Position numbers and translations under genes: made by a program
Assembly (NCBI GenBank): GCA_030765065.1
Contig: CM060990.1
Location: 278,903,341-278,967,340, forward strand
Reading direction: 5' to 3'
Source of the DNA: Deroplatys truncata
Lineage: Eukaryota; Arthropoda; Insecta; Mantodea; Mantidae
Length of the DNA: 64,000 nt
Part shown: piece by piece, positions 21,291 to 34,272 of the stretch
How the letters are laid out: each line of letters starts with the position of its first letter
Position numbering within the stretch: the stretch's first letter is position 1
The notes under the pieces: model-generated
Told to the model about the DNA's origin: nothing
What the model saw: only the letters and a program-made list of their open reading frames with translations
Databases searched by the model: none

Positions 21291-22499
21291 ATGAACATCT
21301 TCAACATTACCGAGACACCGAGATTCGACGAAAAGATCACTAAAGAAGAGTAACATGTGTTTTACCGTATAATACATCGGGTCTGGACACTAATAACGAG
21401 ATTAGAATCCCTTGTCAAGCTGAGGATTTATATACCTTACCTAATCTAAGTTATCTATACATCGAGGGAAGTATTAGTAAACCTAATGCAGCTACTACTG
21501 CAAAGTTTACCAATAACGCTATTGCATTCATGTTTGAGGAGATTCGACTGGATATGAATGGCTCAACTATTGATCGAACCAGAAACCCTGGGATCGCATC
21601 AACTTTACTCAACTATGCTGCTCTCAATTCCGTGGAATCTGATAGTCTGCTGAGTGCTGGATGGTGCTATCCTGGAGAAGACATGGGGATTGTGAATGCA
21701 GCAAATGGAGCCTTCAACGCTATAGTACCGCTTTCGATGCTTGTGGGATTTGCTGACGACCACAAGGGACTCATACTCAATAGCAAGATTGAGCTGGTGC
21801 TGATCAGATCCAAGGACTCTAGAAACTGTATTCTGGCTCCTTAGGGTGAAGAGAATGCAATCGTCAAACTTGCGCGAATCGAGTGGAGAATGCCAGTGAT
21901 TCGAATTTCTGATGCTGAAAAGGTTGAAATTCTCAAGATTGTCAAGTCGGACAAGGAGGTGTATCTCCCTTTAGGACCATGGATCTGCATACTCAGCCTG
22001 CTGTGCCGCAAACTAAATCATTAACCTGGAATGTCGCCATCACATCAAAAATGGAGAAGCCGCGATTTGTCATTTTGGGTGCTCAGACTTTAAGTTCGAG
22101 TAATGCATCTAAAGACGGTTCCCTTTTTGATCATTGTAACATAACTAATTTGAGACTTTATCTTAATACCGAATGTTATCTCTACCATGACATGAATTTG
22201 GACTATGGAAACTCGAGATTTGCATCATTATATGACATGTACTCAAAGTTTAAAAACTCTAATTATGAAATGAAAATTATCCTTTATTGAAGAGAAAATA
22301 TTTTCTAAAATTTGCTCCTATATTTGTTATAGATTGCTCGCATCAACCAGCGGAATTTGTAAATGGTGCTGTCAACATCAGAATAGAAATTCAAGCTAGT
22401 GAAAATATTCCTGCCCAGACCTCGTTGTATTCTTTAATTATTCATGATAAAGTATTTACATACAAGCCTTTGACTCATGTGATGCAGCTTATATTTTAA
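21291..22499 (+). pseudogene. Major capsid protein (double jelly-roll, Polinton type)
   Basis: It starts MNIFNITETPRFDEKI. After a frameshift it gives DTNNEIRIPCQAEDLYTLP, then NNAIAFMFEEIRLDMNGS, IDRTRNPGIASTLLNYA, SAGWCYPGED, VPLSMLVGFADDHKGLILN and ELVLIRS, then RMPVIRISDAEKVE. The C-terminal half has KSLTWNVAITSKMEKPRFVI, FDHCNITNLRLYLNTECY and DMNLDY...FASLYDMYSKF, and a last frame TSLYSLIIHDKVFTY. This is the capsid protein widespread in arthropod Polintons. A TAG at 21,842 and three or more frameshifts break it. Confidence 0.9.
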
Positions 22500-22581
22500 A
22501 CTAATCAGTGTAAGGATTATTTTTTTCATTAGGAATGTAAGGATATTTTAATGAATAAAAACATGATGTAAAAGCATACCT

Positions 22582-23046
22582 TCATTCTTCTTTTTTATTA
22601 TTTTTTTCATATAATTCAAACACTTTTCTACTCCAACTCCTCGTTCTAGCATATGGCATTACACATGCAACACCTAGGTTACCTAAATGGTAATCTATAA
22701 ACGATTCAAGTCTTTTTAGCCTGCAAATGTCATCGCTATTTAAAAGCATTTCACAGTTATTTATATTAGTATTCAAAAATTGTATTTCGGACTCTTGCAT
22801 ATAAGCAACATTATTAAAAGAGTAAGCATTATTTTCAAAATATTCCACTCGCGGACACTTTCTCGATTGGAGGAATGCCTTGAATTTAGGAGGACTCTCC
22901 CCAATTATCTTCCAGTCTTTAATTGTCATGTATACAAATTTGTCTGTGTTTTTCACTATAAGCACTGGAAGATCGTAGGAGAATCCTATCTTAACGTTGT
23001 ATCTTCTAGAGATGTAAACGTCTCGGCACCCGCTTCTTACCGGCAT
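22582..23046 (-). CDS. Uncharacterised intact 154-residue ORF at the right side of element B
   Basis: An open frame starts MPVRSGCRDVYISRRYN, has a beta-like KIGFSYDLPVLIVKNTDKF, DWKIIGESPPKF, a FENNAYSFNNVAYMQ stretch and a C-terminal basic tail. There is no signal peptide or membrane segment. I do not recognise the family. It faces the capsid genes convergently with 82 bp between, and is the only full-length undamaged frame of element B besides the integrase. The ATGCCGGTAAGA at its start contains a potential splice donor, so the true protein could be spliced. Confidence 0.45.
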   Translation of the reverse strand: MPVRSGCRDVYISRRYNVKIGFSYDLPVLIVKNTDKFVYMTIKDWKIIGESPPKFKAFLQSRKCPRVEYFENNAYSFNNVAYMQESEIQFLNTNINNCEMLLNSDDICRLKRLESFIDYHLGNLGVACVMPYARTRSWSRKVFELYEKNNKKEE

Positions 23047-23639
23047 GTTTCTTAGGGGATTTCGATGTTGCCTATTCTATCCTCCAATAGCGTCAGCCTC
23101 CTTTGCAGGTCTGCAAAGCTGTTTCTTTTCTTCCCCTTATTGCACCGTCTGAAACATCACCCAATAAAAGTTTTAGAAAACGTGCTTTGCAAATGCAGGA
23201 TGCCACAAAAGTATTGCATTTTGTTAGGTCACAGGGAAATGAAGCAACGATATTTTCTAGATATGAAAATACTCACGTCAATGTTTTCCTGAGTCCTGTC
23301 GGCTTGCCAGGGGAAGGTTCGGAGGTCGTCGGTTGTAGATTCCCAGCCTTTTTTCTCTATTCAGGAGAATCGAGAAGGGCTAGGAGGATTCAGTGAGGGG
23401 AGTGAGGGGAATGATAACTTCTATTATAGAGAGGGATGCACTTAAAGGTTTTTGATATCTCCGTTTGGAAGAAATAATTACTGTAACACAGAGAGTTAGA
23501 ATAGATTGTACAAAGAAAGAAAGAGATATAGAAAGAGGGAAAAGTAAGAAAAAGAGAGAAGAAGAAAGAAAATAAAAAATCGTGTCTAGGCATCGGGATA
23601 TTTATGTATACACCAGGGTTTAATATAAATAGCTATATT
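23047..23639. other. Right flank of element B, no clear gene
   Basis: On the minus strand a short leucine-heptad stretch (FADLQRRLTLLEDRIGNIEI, about 23,055-23,115) ends just upstream of the 154-residue ORF. The rest is A/G-rich (about 23,500-23,580) with nothing recognisable. No terminal inverted repeat matching the left side of element A is visible. Confidence 0.4.
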
Positions 23640-24060
23640 TGTTAAATACATTTTAATCTGCCTATGCATGCTTCCATAATTTAATATTTACTAAGCATTA
23701 GATTTTTGCAGGGTCGGATTCGAACTAGGACCTCTGGGTACCTAAGAAGACCACGAATTAAACATCGTAATGACATAAAATTAAATTATATTTGTTAAGT
23801 ACATTTTAATCTGCTGTGCATGCTTCCATAATTTAATATTTATTAAGTATTAGAGTTTCTGGGTAAGATTTGAACTAGGACCTCTGGGTAACCGAGAACG
23901 TATTTCATTAATCAGGGTAATGATATAATAATGTTTTACGCTATCAAAGCATAAATTTTTCATTAGCAATTAAATACATTACAATGTTTTCCTGCACTAA
24001 GATTCGAACACCGAGCTATGTATAGGTAATGATATATGTTAAACATATGTTTGATGTCGC
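23640..24060 (-). repeat. Two to three tandem SINE-like units with tRNA-like B-box
   Basis: Units near 23,635-23,760 and 23,790-23,900 share 'taagtacattttaatctg', 'gcatgcttccataatttaa' and, read on the minus strand, 'aggtcctagttcgaatcc', a B-box-like motif. A third, weaker unit follows to about 24,060. They look like diverged copies of a tRNA-derived repeat. Confidence 0.5.
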
Positions 24061-25710
24061 TGTTTGAAAGAACCAATGGAAGCATAAACAGAGAGTTTGT
24101 ATAACTATGTTCGGGTATACCGTAGGACTCCGTGAAGACTACCGCTCTCAGAGAGAAGTGGCCTTAGGCAGTGCGGGCGCCATGATGTCTGGATGGTGGA
24201 ATTTATGGTCCAGCAGTTATATGATGCTTGTCCCCGTGGGAACTGACCTCTCTGTCTTTCCCCTCGGCGAAACAAAGAGGCTACAGCCCGTCCTTTTGTT
24301 ATATGACTGTGGAAGCAGGATGCTAAACGGTGGTCTTTCTAACGATCTCTTGCTCTGGAGAATGGAATGGATAACAATACAATTTGTAACTCTGTTAGCA
24401 AAGCTTCAGCCTTTTCTTTTGTTACAAGCATAATTTATCACCCTGTTTGTTCTTTTCGACAGGTGAGGGACAACCTTTGTTCTTTTGCACATGTTCGTCA
24501 AACAATGTGACTGGGAGGTTGGTAGTTGCAGGTGCATTTCTAAAAGTACACACGTGCAGGGAATTCAATAGAGCTGGAACAATAGCGTCTGCTCCTTTGT
24601 TTACGATGTTCCAGCATTCACTATTGCTACAAGCGTAATTTATTATACCCTTTGCTCATTTTGACAGCTGTTGGATAACCCTAATTGCTTACCTGTCAAG
24701 CTTTCCATTATACTCAACAAAATGTATGCCGCAGCTGCAAGCAGAAGGTACCAGGGGACGGGGGTGGGGGGAGACCTAATTAGCATATGAATACACATTC
24801 CTGCATATTAAGTGAGCTGGCTCCGCTAAATAATCCCTCCTACTCATATCTTTCCAAGTCAACCTACACCGGGCGAAATAGTAGTTGTTCCAATTCTTGA
24901 TGCTGATTACCACTCTTTTCATCTTAGTTAAAGTAGGTTGTTCAGTGTGGCCTGATGCTAGGCGGGAACTAAACATTGAGGCACTATTGGCCGGCATATG
25001 GATTACAAACAGTGATTTAAAACTAGCTTGATCTTAAAAATTAGCCAAGTTTTCTACAGTTTCCCTTATTATTACATGATCGTTAAGTTTAATTGACAAC
25101 AAAATCTATATGACCTTCGAGTTAAAGTGAAAGTTATACATTTACTGACACCCTGATGTCTGCTTAAATATGATATTGCTACGAGCAGCTCATTCTTTTG
25201 TTCCAGCTAGGCTTTTCTATAAGAAGAATACAATCTCCTTAATTAGAGGATTGTTGCAATTCTTCATTAATTCACGGGGGTCCGACCGTATTTTCAATAC
25301 TGATTCAAAACTGCGACATTTGACTGCCGATTCACGCCTTGCCTTCTAAACCATAGTCATTATTTTGACCTACGTACTTTCCTGGTGATGGTGGGAGATA
25401 GTACTTATGCATGGTGGATTTAGAGGGCTCAGATTCACACCAAGGGCGCTTGCTGTTTTGGCGTGTACAGAGGTTCAGAGGCTGCCTCTCCATAGTTTCT
25501 CATATTGATGAACCTGAAATAGTAACGAATATGCTTTAGACAATGTGTTCGTGAGGTGAAAAGTAAATTATTGCGGTAAAGGCAATGGATATATAAAGTT
25601 TATGGCTAATTTATTGGTCCCATGAAGAATATTTTATTACGGGGGTAATGATAATAGATATCTGAGCTTATAAGCTTAATGTGTTTGTGTAATGAAAATT
25701 AAATTAAATT
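24061..25710. other. Intergenic, no supported gene
   Basis: Three imperfect repeats of 'cttttgttacaagcataattta' type occur near 24,290, 24,415 and 24,630, and give an artefactual Leu-rich frame. A G-rich run lies near 24,752-24,772. No coding homology or RNA gene is seen. Confidence 0.5.
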
Positions 25711-25962
25711 GAGTTTAATTTATAGACCATATTTAACTGCTGCGGTGCTTAGCGTCCCATTCTATATTGGGCGTGAAAGACCGGTAATTTTTCTCAATGC
25801 GTCTTTAGTAGGCTTGAGGTTTTTTAACGTGCCATAAATTTACGACACGGGATCACCGGCTAACTACCCTTCCGAAGTAAGCCATGCTAAGGATTTTTAC
25901 TCCCGAAAAAATCAATCGTCCTCCGCCGGGTTTGAACCCGCAACCTCGCGAACTAGAGTCTA
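25711..25962 (-). mobile_element. tRNA-derived SINE (family 1), 5'-truncated
   Basis: Read on the minus strand it carries the B-box GGTTCAAACCC, the 'ccttccgaag' and 'gtcgtaaatttatggcacgt' body and the 'gcccaatatagaatgggacg' end, matching the copy at 8,508. The tRNA A-box end is missing. Confidence 0.85.
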
Positions 25963-26616
25963 CTGTGTAATGAGGAATTGTAAAGAGGACTGGTGTATTA
26001 GTTTTTAAAATTAATGTGTTTGTTGCACGATCTATAACTAGTGATGATCAGTACAATAAGTTTCTGAACTTACCATTTCCTTCAAGAAGAGAAAGCTGAT
26101 AGAAACCCTAAAACATCGGCTGCGCTGGTTGAAGATGATGGCTTATTAACAGTTGTGGCGGTTGTGAAAGCATGATGGCTATGTCTGCAGAAACGAAAGA
26201 TCAACATTAGAGAATAAGAAATTAAATTTATTGTTCAACAATTTCAATAGAAAGTCTTAGTCTTATAACTAATATTCACCTGTTTTACCTAGGATCGCTT
26301 ATGACTCCCGACGTAGACTCCTCGATTGACAGTCATGCTGGAACAGTATGAGCATGCATATAAACATTTCCAAATTAAAATTCCATTATACACTCATTAA
26401 AGACAATACACATAGTTTGAGCACAATTCTACAGACAAAAGAGACACATTTTGTCTTCGGTATTTCCGTGACTACTCAAGCCCCTTGTATAGCAGATCGT
26501 TTCTCGTTAGAATATGCGCTAGACATTCTTGTGAATGGCAGGAATATCGTACTATCCTTAAGAGTGACAAGCGCCTTTTCACGATATTTTGTCTTCATGT
26601 TTTATTGCTAATATAG
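25963..26616. other. Intergenic, no supported gene
   Basis: I see nothing recognisable; the frame at 26,348-26,611 has no features I can support. Confidence 0.4.
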
Positions 26617-26864
26617 ATTGAGGCATTTCTTGCTCTAGATAGCACGGTTCCCAGGTTTCAGTGAGCTTTATTCCCTATTAAGTTGTGCTAGTTGGTCTAG
26701 GCTTCCTGTCGAAACATTATGTATGATAATAATATGTATAATTGAGGCATTTCTTGCTCTAGATAGCACGGTTCCCAGGTTTCAGTGAGCTTTATTCCCT
26801 ATTAAGTTGTGCTAGTTGGTCTAGGCTTCCTGTCGAAACATTATGTATGATAATAATATGTATA
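26617..26864. repeat. Exact tandem duplication of a 124-bp unit
   Basis: Positions 26,617-26,740 and 26,741-26,864 are identical, beginning attgaggcatttcttgc and ending taataatatgtata. They are adjacent with no spacer, which points to a very recent duplication or an assembly stutter. Confidence 0.9.
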
Positions 26865-27881
26865 AAGCATATGCAACACATATATAGCCCTATAGTTGAA
26901 AATAGAATAATCAAACATTCATTGCTTCAACAAAATGTCACATTATTCCCAATTAGTGTATTAAATATTTGCTTAGACACATTTCCTTTAAAATATAATT
27001 GTTTCTCGCGCCAAATAATGTGTTGTTTTTGTTCGAAAAGTATAGTAGGCTTCGAAATCTCAGTAATATACCATTAATGAAGCATGGACTTTTAACATAG
27101 TTTTCGTACAACAGTTTGATTAAAGTCATTTTCAATACATGGTTCAAGCGTACGTCTGTATAAATTGTAATTAGTTTTAAGTGAACTAGTTCTTGTAAGG
27201 TTTTCAAATATTGTAAACCCTCCTTAAGTGAGATGCTTTATTAAGCACTGTTTATATTTCTGTGCGATATTCCTTTACATTAAAAACTAAATTGCTTAGC
27301 ACTTTAAACCTAAAATGAGAAACAATGAGCGATACGTTATCAGACAATTCTTCAATGAAATAAATGGAGTTACTCCAAAATGCATCCTCAAATGCATTGT
27401 TTTTACAGCGTAAATTTATTCGCATTTAAACAAATTCTGCTTCGAGCCATTTATGAGTATAAACACCATTATAATACATTCAAACTATTACTGAATCATT
27501 GCTTAACATACATATTTTCTTTAAGTCTTGTTTTACTACCACTCACAATAGTATAATAGTACTAACAATTATCACAATAATAACTTACGATGATAATGTA
27601 TTTCTAGTTACCACAAAACATAAAGACGACTTTCCATTAAATTTACATCAGGAGTTTCGAGCCTTCCGTTTATACGGATTTGAGGATTGAATAATACAGA
27701 AGCTCTCAACCCTCCAAAGATTTTATGCTCAAGGTTATACTGAGCATTTTCTGTGTCCTTTATGAAAGGATTATTTTTAGCCTATGATTTTACTTTGATC
27801 TTTAGAAAAGGAATGCTTTTAATTTAGACGGGATTGCTTCATTTTTGTCTTTGTTTTGCATTAGTAAAGAGATGCATAAAT
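26865..27881. other. Intergenic AT-rich, no supported gene
   Basis: There are no coding or RNA features I can support. Short open frames here lack codon bias or recognisable motifs. Confidence 0.4.
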
Positions 27882-28030
27882 AGAGTTTTATTTATGGACG
27901 CTCCTTAATTGCTGTGAGTCCTTAACGTCCCATTCTATATTGGGCGTAAAAGACCGGTAATTTAGCTCAGAGGCTTCTTTATCATGCTTTAGGCTCTTTT
28001 ACGTGCCATAGATCTACGACACGGGACCAC
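27882..28030 (-). mobile_element. SINE family 1, 3' half, split by the 6.3-kb palindrome
   Basis: It matches the 3' half of the SINE at 8,508 ('gagttttatttatggacgct', 'cccattctatattgggcg', 'ctacgacacgggaccac'). It stops exactly at the palindrome edge and resumes at 34,327. The last six bases, GACCAC, are the target duplication. Confidence 0.9.
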
Positions 28031-28084
28031 AGTAGATTTATAATGAGAGAACGGAAACACAGAGAGATGCCGCCGTCTGATAAG

Positions 28085-28290
28085 GTTCTTTGTTCTATGC
28101 CGACAAGCCCCACCCCCTCCTTTGAGTTCTCACATGCCGCCCCGGTCGCGTGGCGCTAGCCCCGCCCCCTTCCCTTTGTGTGCTGATCTAATGCCGACTG
28201 GTTCTGTGCCGGCAGGTCCTCCCCCCTCCCCCATGTGGTCTGGTCACGTGCCGGTGGCCCGCCCCCCTACCTCCCCCCCATACGCTGGGT
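28085..28290. repeat. Subterminal GC-rich tandem array, left arm
   Basis: Repeats of atgccg..(g)ccC-rich-ctttgtgt form units of roughly 50-70 bp, strikingly GC-rich against AT-rich surroundings. The C-tracts (for example ccccaccccctcc and cccgcccccctacctcccccc-type runs) mean the complementary strand has several adjacent G-runs. It is mirrored at about 34,067-34,272. Confidence 0.7.
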
Positions 28291-31052
28291 GCGTACCCTC
28301 CATCCCCTTTGTGTTCTGGTTGGTTCCCTGTGGATAGGTGGGAGAGTGTGTATTGATCCTATACGCCGGTCGCGTACCTTCCCTAGGTCTAAATCCCGCC
28401 CGGTGATTGGTTTGGGGTAGGGGATGTGCCGCTCGGGTGATGGGGTATATGTGGGGGTTCTCGGTGCGTGACGCTGGCCTGGAAATCCACCCTGGCGATG
28501 TGGGATGCGATTCTCGATGCCTGCAGCACATCGGCAAATCGTTTGAGTACATAATTGTGTCAATCAATTAGATAATGTTCAAAACATTATTGAAAAAATA
28601 AGAATGCCCATCATATTACTACTAATGCAATTAAACGCTGTTCTTCGAGCAATTAAGTATTTTTGATTGATTAATTGAATCGCGCGCACCTGCTTCTAAA
28701 CCGGCATTTATACATCTACTAATGTCAATAAATTACACGTCTAATGAAACGCGGCTAGTCGGTCGATGAATACAATTAAGTATTTTTGATTGATTAATGT
28801 AATTGACTCGCGCGCAACTGTTCGTTATCGTATATGTGTGGTAGCATATGTATAATTATTACGAGTAATAACATTTATTTAATTCTACTTTTGAGGGAAA
28901 ATATATTTTGGATTTATAAGAATATTACAACACTTAGATGAATCCATAGCTGAAAGGACAGAGTTGACGTAACAGTCGTTATCGCGTGATAATTGCGCTG
29001 GAACCCCGAGCGCAACCCTTCCACAACGAAACGTTTCACTCGAATGACTGACTCACGGTACTTGCAGTGACAAGTCGACTACCGCACCCCCTCCACTAGC
29101 ACTTCAGTTCGCAACCTACACCAGCGCGCCAGGTGGTAATATGAGTGAAACTGGTTTTTCTCTCTGAACCAGCGAGGGTTCCTCACGACGCCCCTGGTGC
29201 TCATATCCGAAAGTTGTGAATTCACCATATTTAAACTCAAGGTGTGCGCAAGACGGCCATCTTAACTCTATATAATTCTGCGAAATATGATTCCGGAAAA
29301 AAAAAATAAAGGCGAATTAACATTTTAGTTAAATAATACTCGTTTAACATGCGAGGTGCGTTCATATTGTCTCCGGAGGAATTGATTATGAAATAAATAC
29401 GGTTAACATTAGATGTGAATATTACATACGTTATTAAAAAATAAATAAGGCTCTCGCTGATCGATGAATACAATTAAATATTTTTATTAATTAATGTAAT
29501 TGACTTGCGCGCCTAGAGATATCTCACCCAATTATTCATCTACCATGAATATCTCGCTTCTAATGAAACGACGCAGTCTATCGATTAAAAACAATTAAGT
29601 TTTTTTATTAATTAATTGTATATGAATTGACTCGCGCACCTGGTTGTTCTCGCATATGCGCGATTATTACGCGTGTATAACTATTACGGCTAATAACGTT
29701 TGTTTAATTCTTCTTTTGAATGGAGGTTTATAAAAAATATTACATTGCTTAGATGAATTAAAAAGCAACTGAAAACGATATTGCAAAATAGCTAGTATGA
29801 GACGTTAACACGAGAACCCTTTACGAAAAACAAGACGCATGCGACCGCTGTGCATCGTCTAATATCTTAAGAAGCGGTTAAACCAGGACACCTGGGTTTT
29901 CCCAAAGTACCTGCTCTTAATGGCTAGGGGTATCCATCACATCGGGGTACGCTCCAACTGATGTTAAAAATATAAGTCCGCTATGTCTCTTCTCGCTCGA
30001 GAGAAGTAATAATTACCATTCAAAACAGGCATACCTTTCTTATTAGATATAAAAGTAACACGCACGAAGACTTCAAATATAAATTTTATATTCGTTTTAA
30101 ATGTTCTTTCTAAAGACGTAGCGAACTTTGAGAAATTCAATGAATTATTCACTTGCGTACACTGCTTGAAAGAAATATGGTGTACACCCCTGAAGAATGC
30201 ATATGGTCTTCTCGGAAGAAATGCCTATGTAGACACATTAGCAGACAATGGCAGACGCTTCCATGCCATTAAATATCTTCAGAAGAAGGTAAAACAAGGT
30301 CCTGTATAGAGCCATTAGTGAACAATGACAGACGTTTCCAGTTCATTAAACATCCTAAGTGCTCTGAAAAACCACAGACCCTCGGGGTAAATAACTATTA
30401 GCGATACAAAAGAATTTCTTAATGGCTTCCCCTGTGCAGAAAACCGAGTCTAGACATGTTTTAAGCTTACCACAAAAAAAATTTTCCCGATAATTAATAT
30501 AATTTCACAATGAAGTATATTAATGATTAAGTTTCATAGCTCTTATTTCTTTCAATAAAATATTGAATATGTCTCGAGCGTTAGGAATATCAAACGGTGA
30601 GAAGCACTATTATAATTATAATTAAACGTATACTGTATAGATTCTGTACTTAAACATTCGATTGTATCTTTGTCATTATTTAAATACTCGCATACAAGAA
30701 TTGCGTGCATGATATCAAAAATTAAACTGATTTTTTTTCGGTATGTTAAACAAAGAAATATGATTTGGCGAGAGTAATATGAAGAATATAAAGTATTCAG
30801 AACGGTGAATATTACATACGTTATTAAAAATAAATAAGGCTCTCGCTGATCGATGAAAACAATTAAATATTTTTTATTAATTAATTGTATATGAATTGAC
30901 TTGCGCATCTGGTTGGTGACGTATGTGCATGATTATTACGCGTGTATAACTATTACGACTAATAGCATTTGTTTAATTCTAAATAAATAATGAAATATGG
31001 AGCCTAGCCTAAACAATCCTCGTTACTCTTAATTTATTCCATTTTTAAAAAG

Positions 31053-31288
31053 ATCGGTATCGATTTTTTTTGGGTGGAATACATCACTTCCTCTACTTAC
31101 TATACGTAGTATAGAAAGTAAAAACTCATTCGCAAATACTTAATGTCGCACAAATATTACTTGAAATGAATTTTTGTGTGTGTATTAAGTTTATATTAAC
31201 ATGCTGGAATATTCGAAAAATATCTCTCGAATGGACGGAGTATTTAAAATCGTACTCGTCCTATGTTTACTAAGAGAATAAGCCAATC
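31053..31288. other. Central spacer of the 6.3-kb palindrome
   Basis: This non-repeated spacer between the arms contains a local hairpin at 31,095-31,119 (11-bp stem with one mismatch, loop GTA; core CTATAC-GTA-GTATAG). No gene is present. Confidence 0.65.
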
Positions 31289-34066
31289 TTTATAAAAATG
31301 GAATAAATTAAGAGTAACGAGGATTGTTTAGGCTAGGCTTCATATTTCATTATTTATTTAGAATTAAACAAATGCTATTAGTCGTAATAGTTATACACGC
31401 GTAATAACCATGCACATACGTCACCAACCGGATGCGCAAGTCAATTCATATACAATTAATTAATAAAAAATATTTAATTGTTTTCATCGATCAGCGAGAG
31501 CCTTATTTATTTTTAATAACGTATGTAATATTCACCGTTTTTACTTTTTATTCTTCATATTACTCTCGCCAAATCATATTTCTTTGTTTAACATACCGAA
31601 AAAAAATCAGTTTAATTTTTGATATCATGCATGCAATTCTTGTATGCGAGTATTTAAATAATGACAAAGATACAATCGAATGTTTAAGTACAGAGTCTAT
31701 ACAGTATACGTTTAATTATAATTATAATAGTGCTTCTCACCGTATGATATTCCTAACGCTCGAGACTTATTCAATATTTTATTGAAAGAAATAAGAGCTA
31801 TGAAACTTAATCATTAATATACTTCATTGTGAAATTATATTAATTATCGGGAAATTTTTTTTTGTGGTAAGCTTAAAACATGTCTAGACTCGGTTTTCCA
31901 CGGTCTGTGATGGAATCTCTGCACAGGGGAAGCCATTAAGAAATTCTTTTGTATCGCTAATAGTTATTTACCCCGAGGGTCTGTGGTTTTTCAGAGCACT
32001 TAGGATGTTTAATGAACTGGAAACGTCTGTCATTGTTCACTAATGGCTCTATACAGGACCTTGTTTTACCTTCTTCTGAAGATATTTAATGGCATGGAAG
32101 CGTCTGCCATTGTCTGCTAATGTGTCTACATAGGCATTTCTTCCGAGAAGACCATATGCATTCTTCAGGGGTGTACACCATATTTCTTTCAAGCAGTGTA
32201 CGCAAGTGAATAATTCATTGAATTTCTCAAAGTTCGCTACGTCTTTAGAAAGAACATTTAAAACGAATATAAAATTTATATTTGAAGTCTTCGTGCGTGT
32301 TACTTTTATATCTAATAAGAAAGGTATGCCTGATTTGAATGGTAATTATTACTTCTCTCGAGCGAGAAGAGACATAGCGGACTTATATTTTTAACATCAG
32401 TTGGAGCGTACCCCGACGTGATGGATACTCCTAGCCATTAAGAGCAGGTACTGTGGGAAAACCCAGGCGTCCTGGTTTAACCGCTTCTTAAGATATTAGA
32501 CGATGCACAGCGGTCGCATGCGTCTTGTTTTTCGTAAAGGGTTCTCGTGTTAACGTCTCATACTAGCTATTTTGCAATATCGTTTTCAGTTGCTTTTTAA
32601 TTCATTTAAGCAATGTAATATTTTTTATAAACCTCCATTCAAAAGAAGAATTAAACAAACGTTATTAGCCGTAATAGTTATACACGCGTAATAATCGCGC
32701 ATATGCGAGAACAACCAGGTGCGCGAGTCAATTCATATACAATTAATTAATAAAAAAACTTAATTGTTTTTAATCGATAGACTGCGTCGTTTCATTAGAA
32801 GCGAGATATTCATGGTAGATGAATAATTGGGTGAGATATCTCTAGGCGCGCAAGTCAATTACATTAATTAATAAAAATATTTAATTGTATTCATCGATCA
32901 GCGAGAGCCTTATTTATTTTTTAATAACGTATGTAATATTCACATCTAATGTTAACCGTATTTATTTCATAATCAATTCCTCCGGAGACAACATGAACGC
33001 ACCTCGCATGTTAAACGAGTATTATTTAACTAAAATGTTAATTCGCCTTTATTTTTTTTTCCGGAATCATCTTTCGCAGAATTATATAGAGTTAAGATGG
33101 CCGTCTTGCGCACACCTTGATTTTAAATATGGTGAATTCACAACTTTCGGATATGACCACCAGGGGCGTCGTGAGGAACCCTCGCTGGTTCAGAGAGAAA
33201 AACCAGTTTCACTCATATTACCACCTGGCGCGCTGGTGTAGGTTGCGAACTGAAGTGCTAGTGGAGGGGGTGCGGTAGTCGACTTGTCACTGCAAGTACC
33301 GTGAGTCAGTCATTCGAGTGAAACGTTTCGTTGTGGAAGGGTTGCGCTCGGGGTTCCAGCGCAATTATCACGCGATAACGACTGTTACGTCAACTCTGTC
33401 CTTTCAGCTATGGATTCATCTAAGTGTTGTAATATTCTTATAAATCCAAAATATATTTTCCCTCAAAAGTAGAATTAAATAAATGTTATTACTCGTAATA
33501 ATTATACATATGCTACCACACATATACGATAACGAACAGTTGCGCGCGAGTCAATTACATTAATCAATCAAAAATACTTAATTGTATTCATCGACCGACT
33601 AGCCGCGTTTCATTAGACGTGTAATTTATTGACATTAGTAGATGTATAAATGCCGGTTTAGAAGCAGGTGCGCGCGATTCAATTAATCAATCAAAAATAC
33701 TTAATTGCTCGAAGAACAGCGTTTAATTGCATTAGTAGTAATATGATGGGCATTCTTATTTTTTCAATAATGTTTTGAACATTATCTAATTGATCGACAC
33801 AATTATGTACTCAAACGATTTGCCGATGTGCGGCAGGCATCGAGAATCGCATCCCACATCGCCAGGGTGGATTTCCAGGCCAGCGTCACGCACCGAGAAC
33901 CCCCACATATACCCCATCACCCGAGCGGCACATCCCCTACCCCAAACCAATCACCGGGCGGGATTTAGACCTAGGGAAGGTACGCGACCGGCGTATAGGA
34001 TCAATACACACTCTCCCACCTATCCACAGGGAACCAACCAGAACACAAAGGGGATGGAGGGTACGC

Positions 34067-34272
34067 ACCCAGCGTATGGGGGGGAGGTAGGGGGGCGGGC
34101 CACCGGCACGTGACCAGACCACATGGGGGAGGGGGGAGGACCTGCCGGCACAGAACCAGTCGGCATTAGATCAGCACACAAAGGGAAGGGGGCGGGGCTA
34201 GCGCCACGCGACCGGGGCGGCATGTGAGAACTCAAAGGAGGGGGCGGGGCTTGTCGGCATAGAACAAAGAAC
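34067..34272. repeat. Subterminal GC-rich tandem array, right arm
   Basis: Mirror image of the array near 28,085-28,290. On the plus strand G-runs are packed closely around 34,078-34,100 and 34,125-34,140 (ggggggaggtagggggg-like), giving G-quadruplex potential. Confidence 0.7.

Noticed and set aside
24107-24433. 108-residue Leu/Trp-rich frame
   Set aside because: Driven by the short 'cttttgttacaag' repeats, with no recognisable domain.
28122-28567. Pro-rich frames in the GC-rich subterminal array
   Set aside because: The frames follow the C-tract repeats, overlap in opposite strands and are mirrored by the palindrome.
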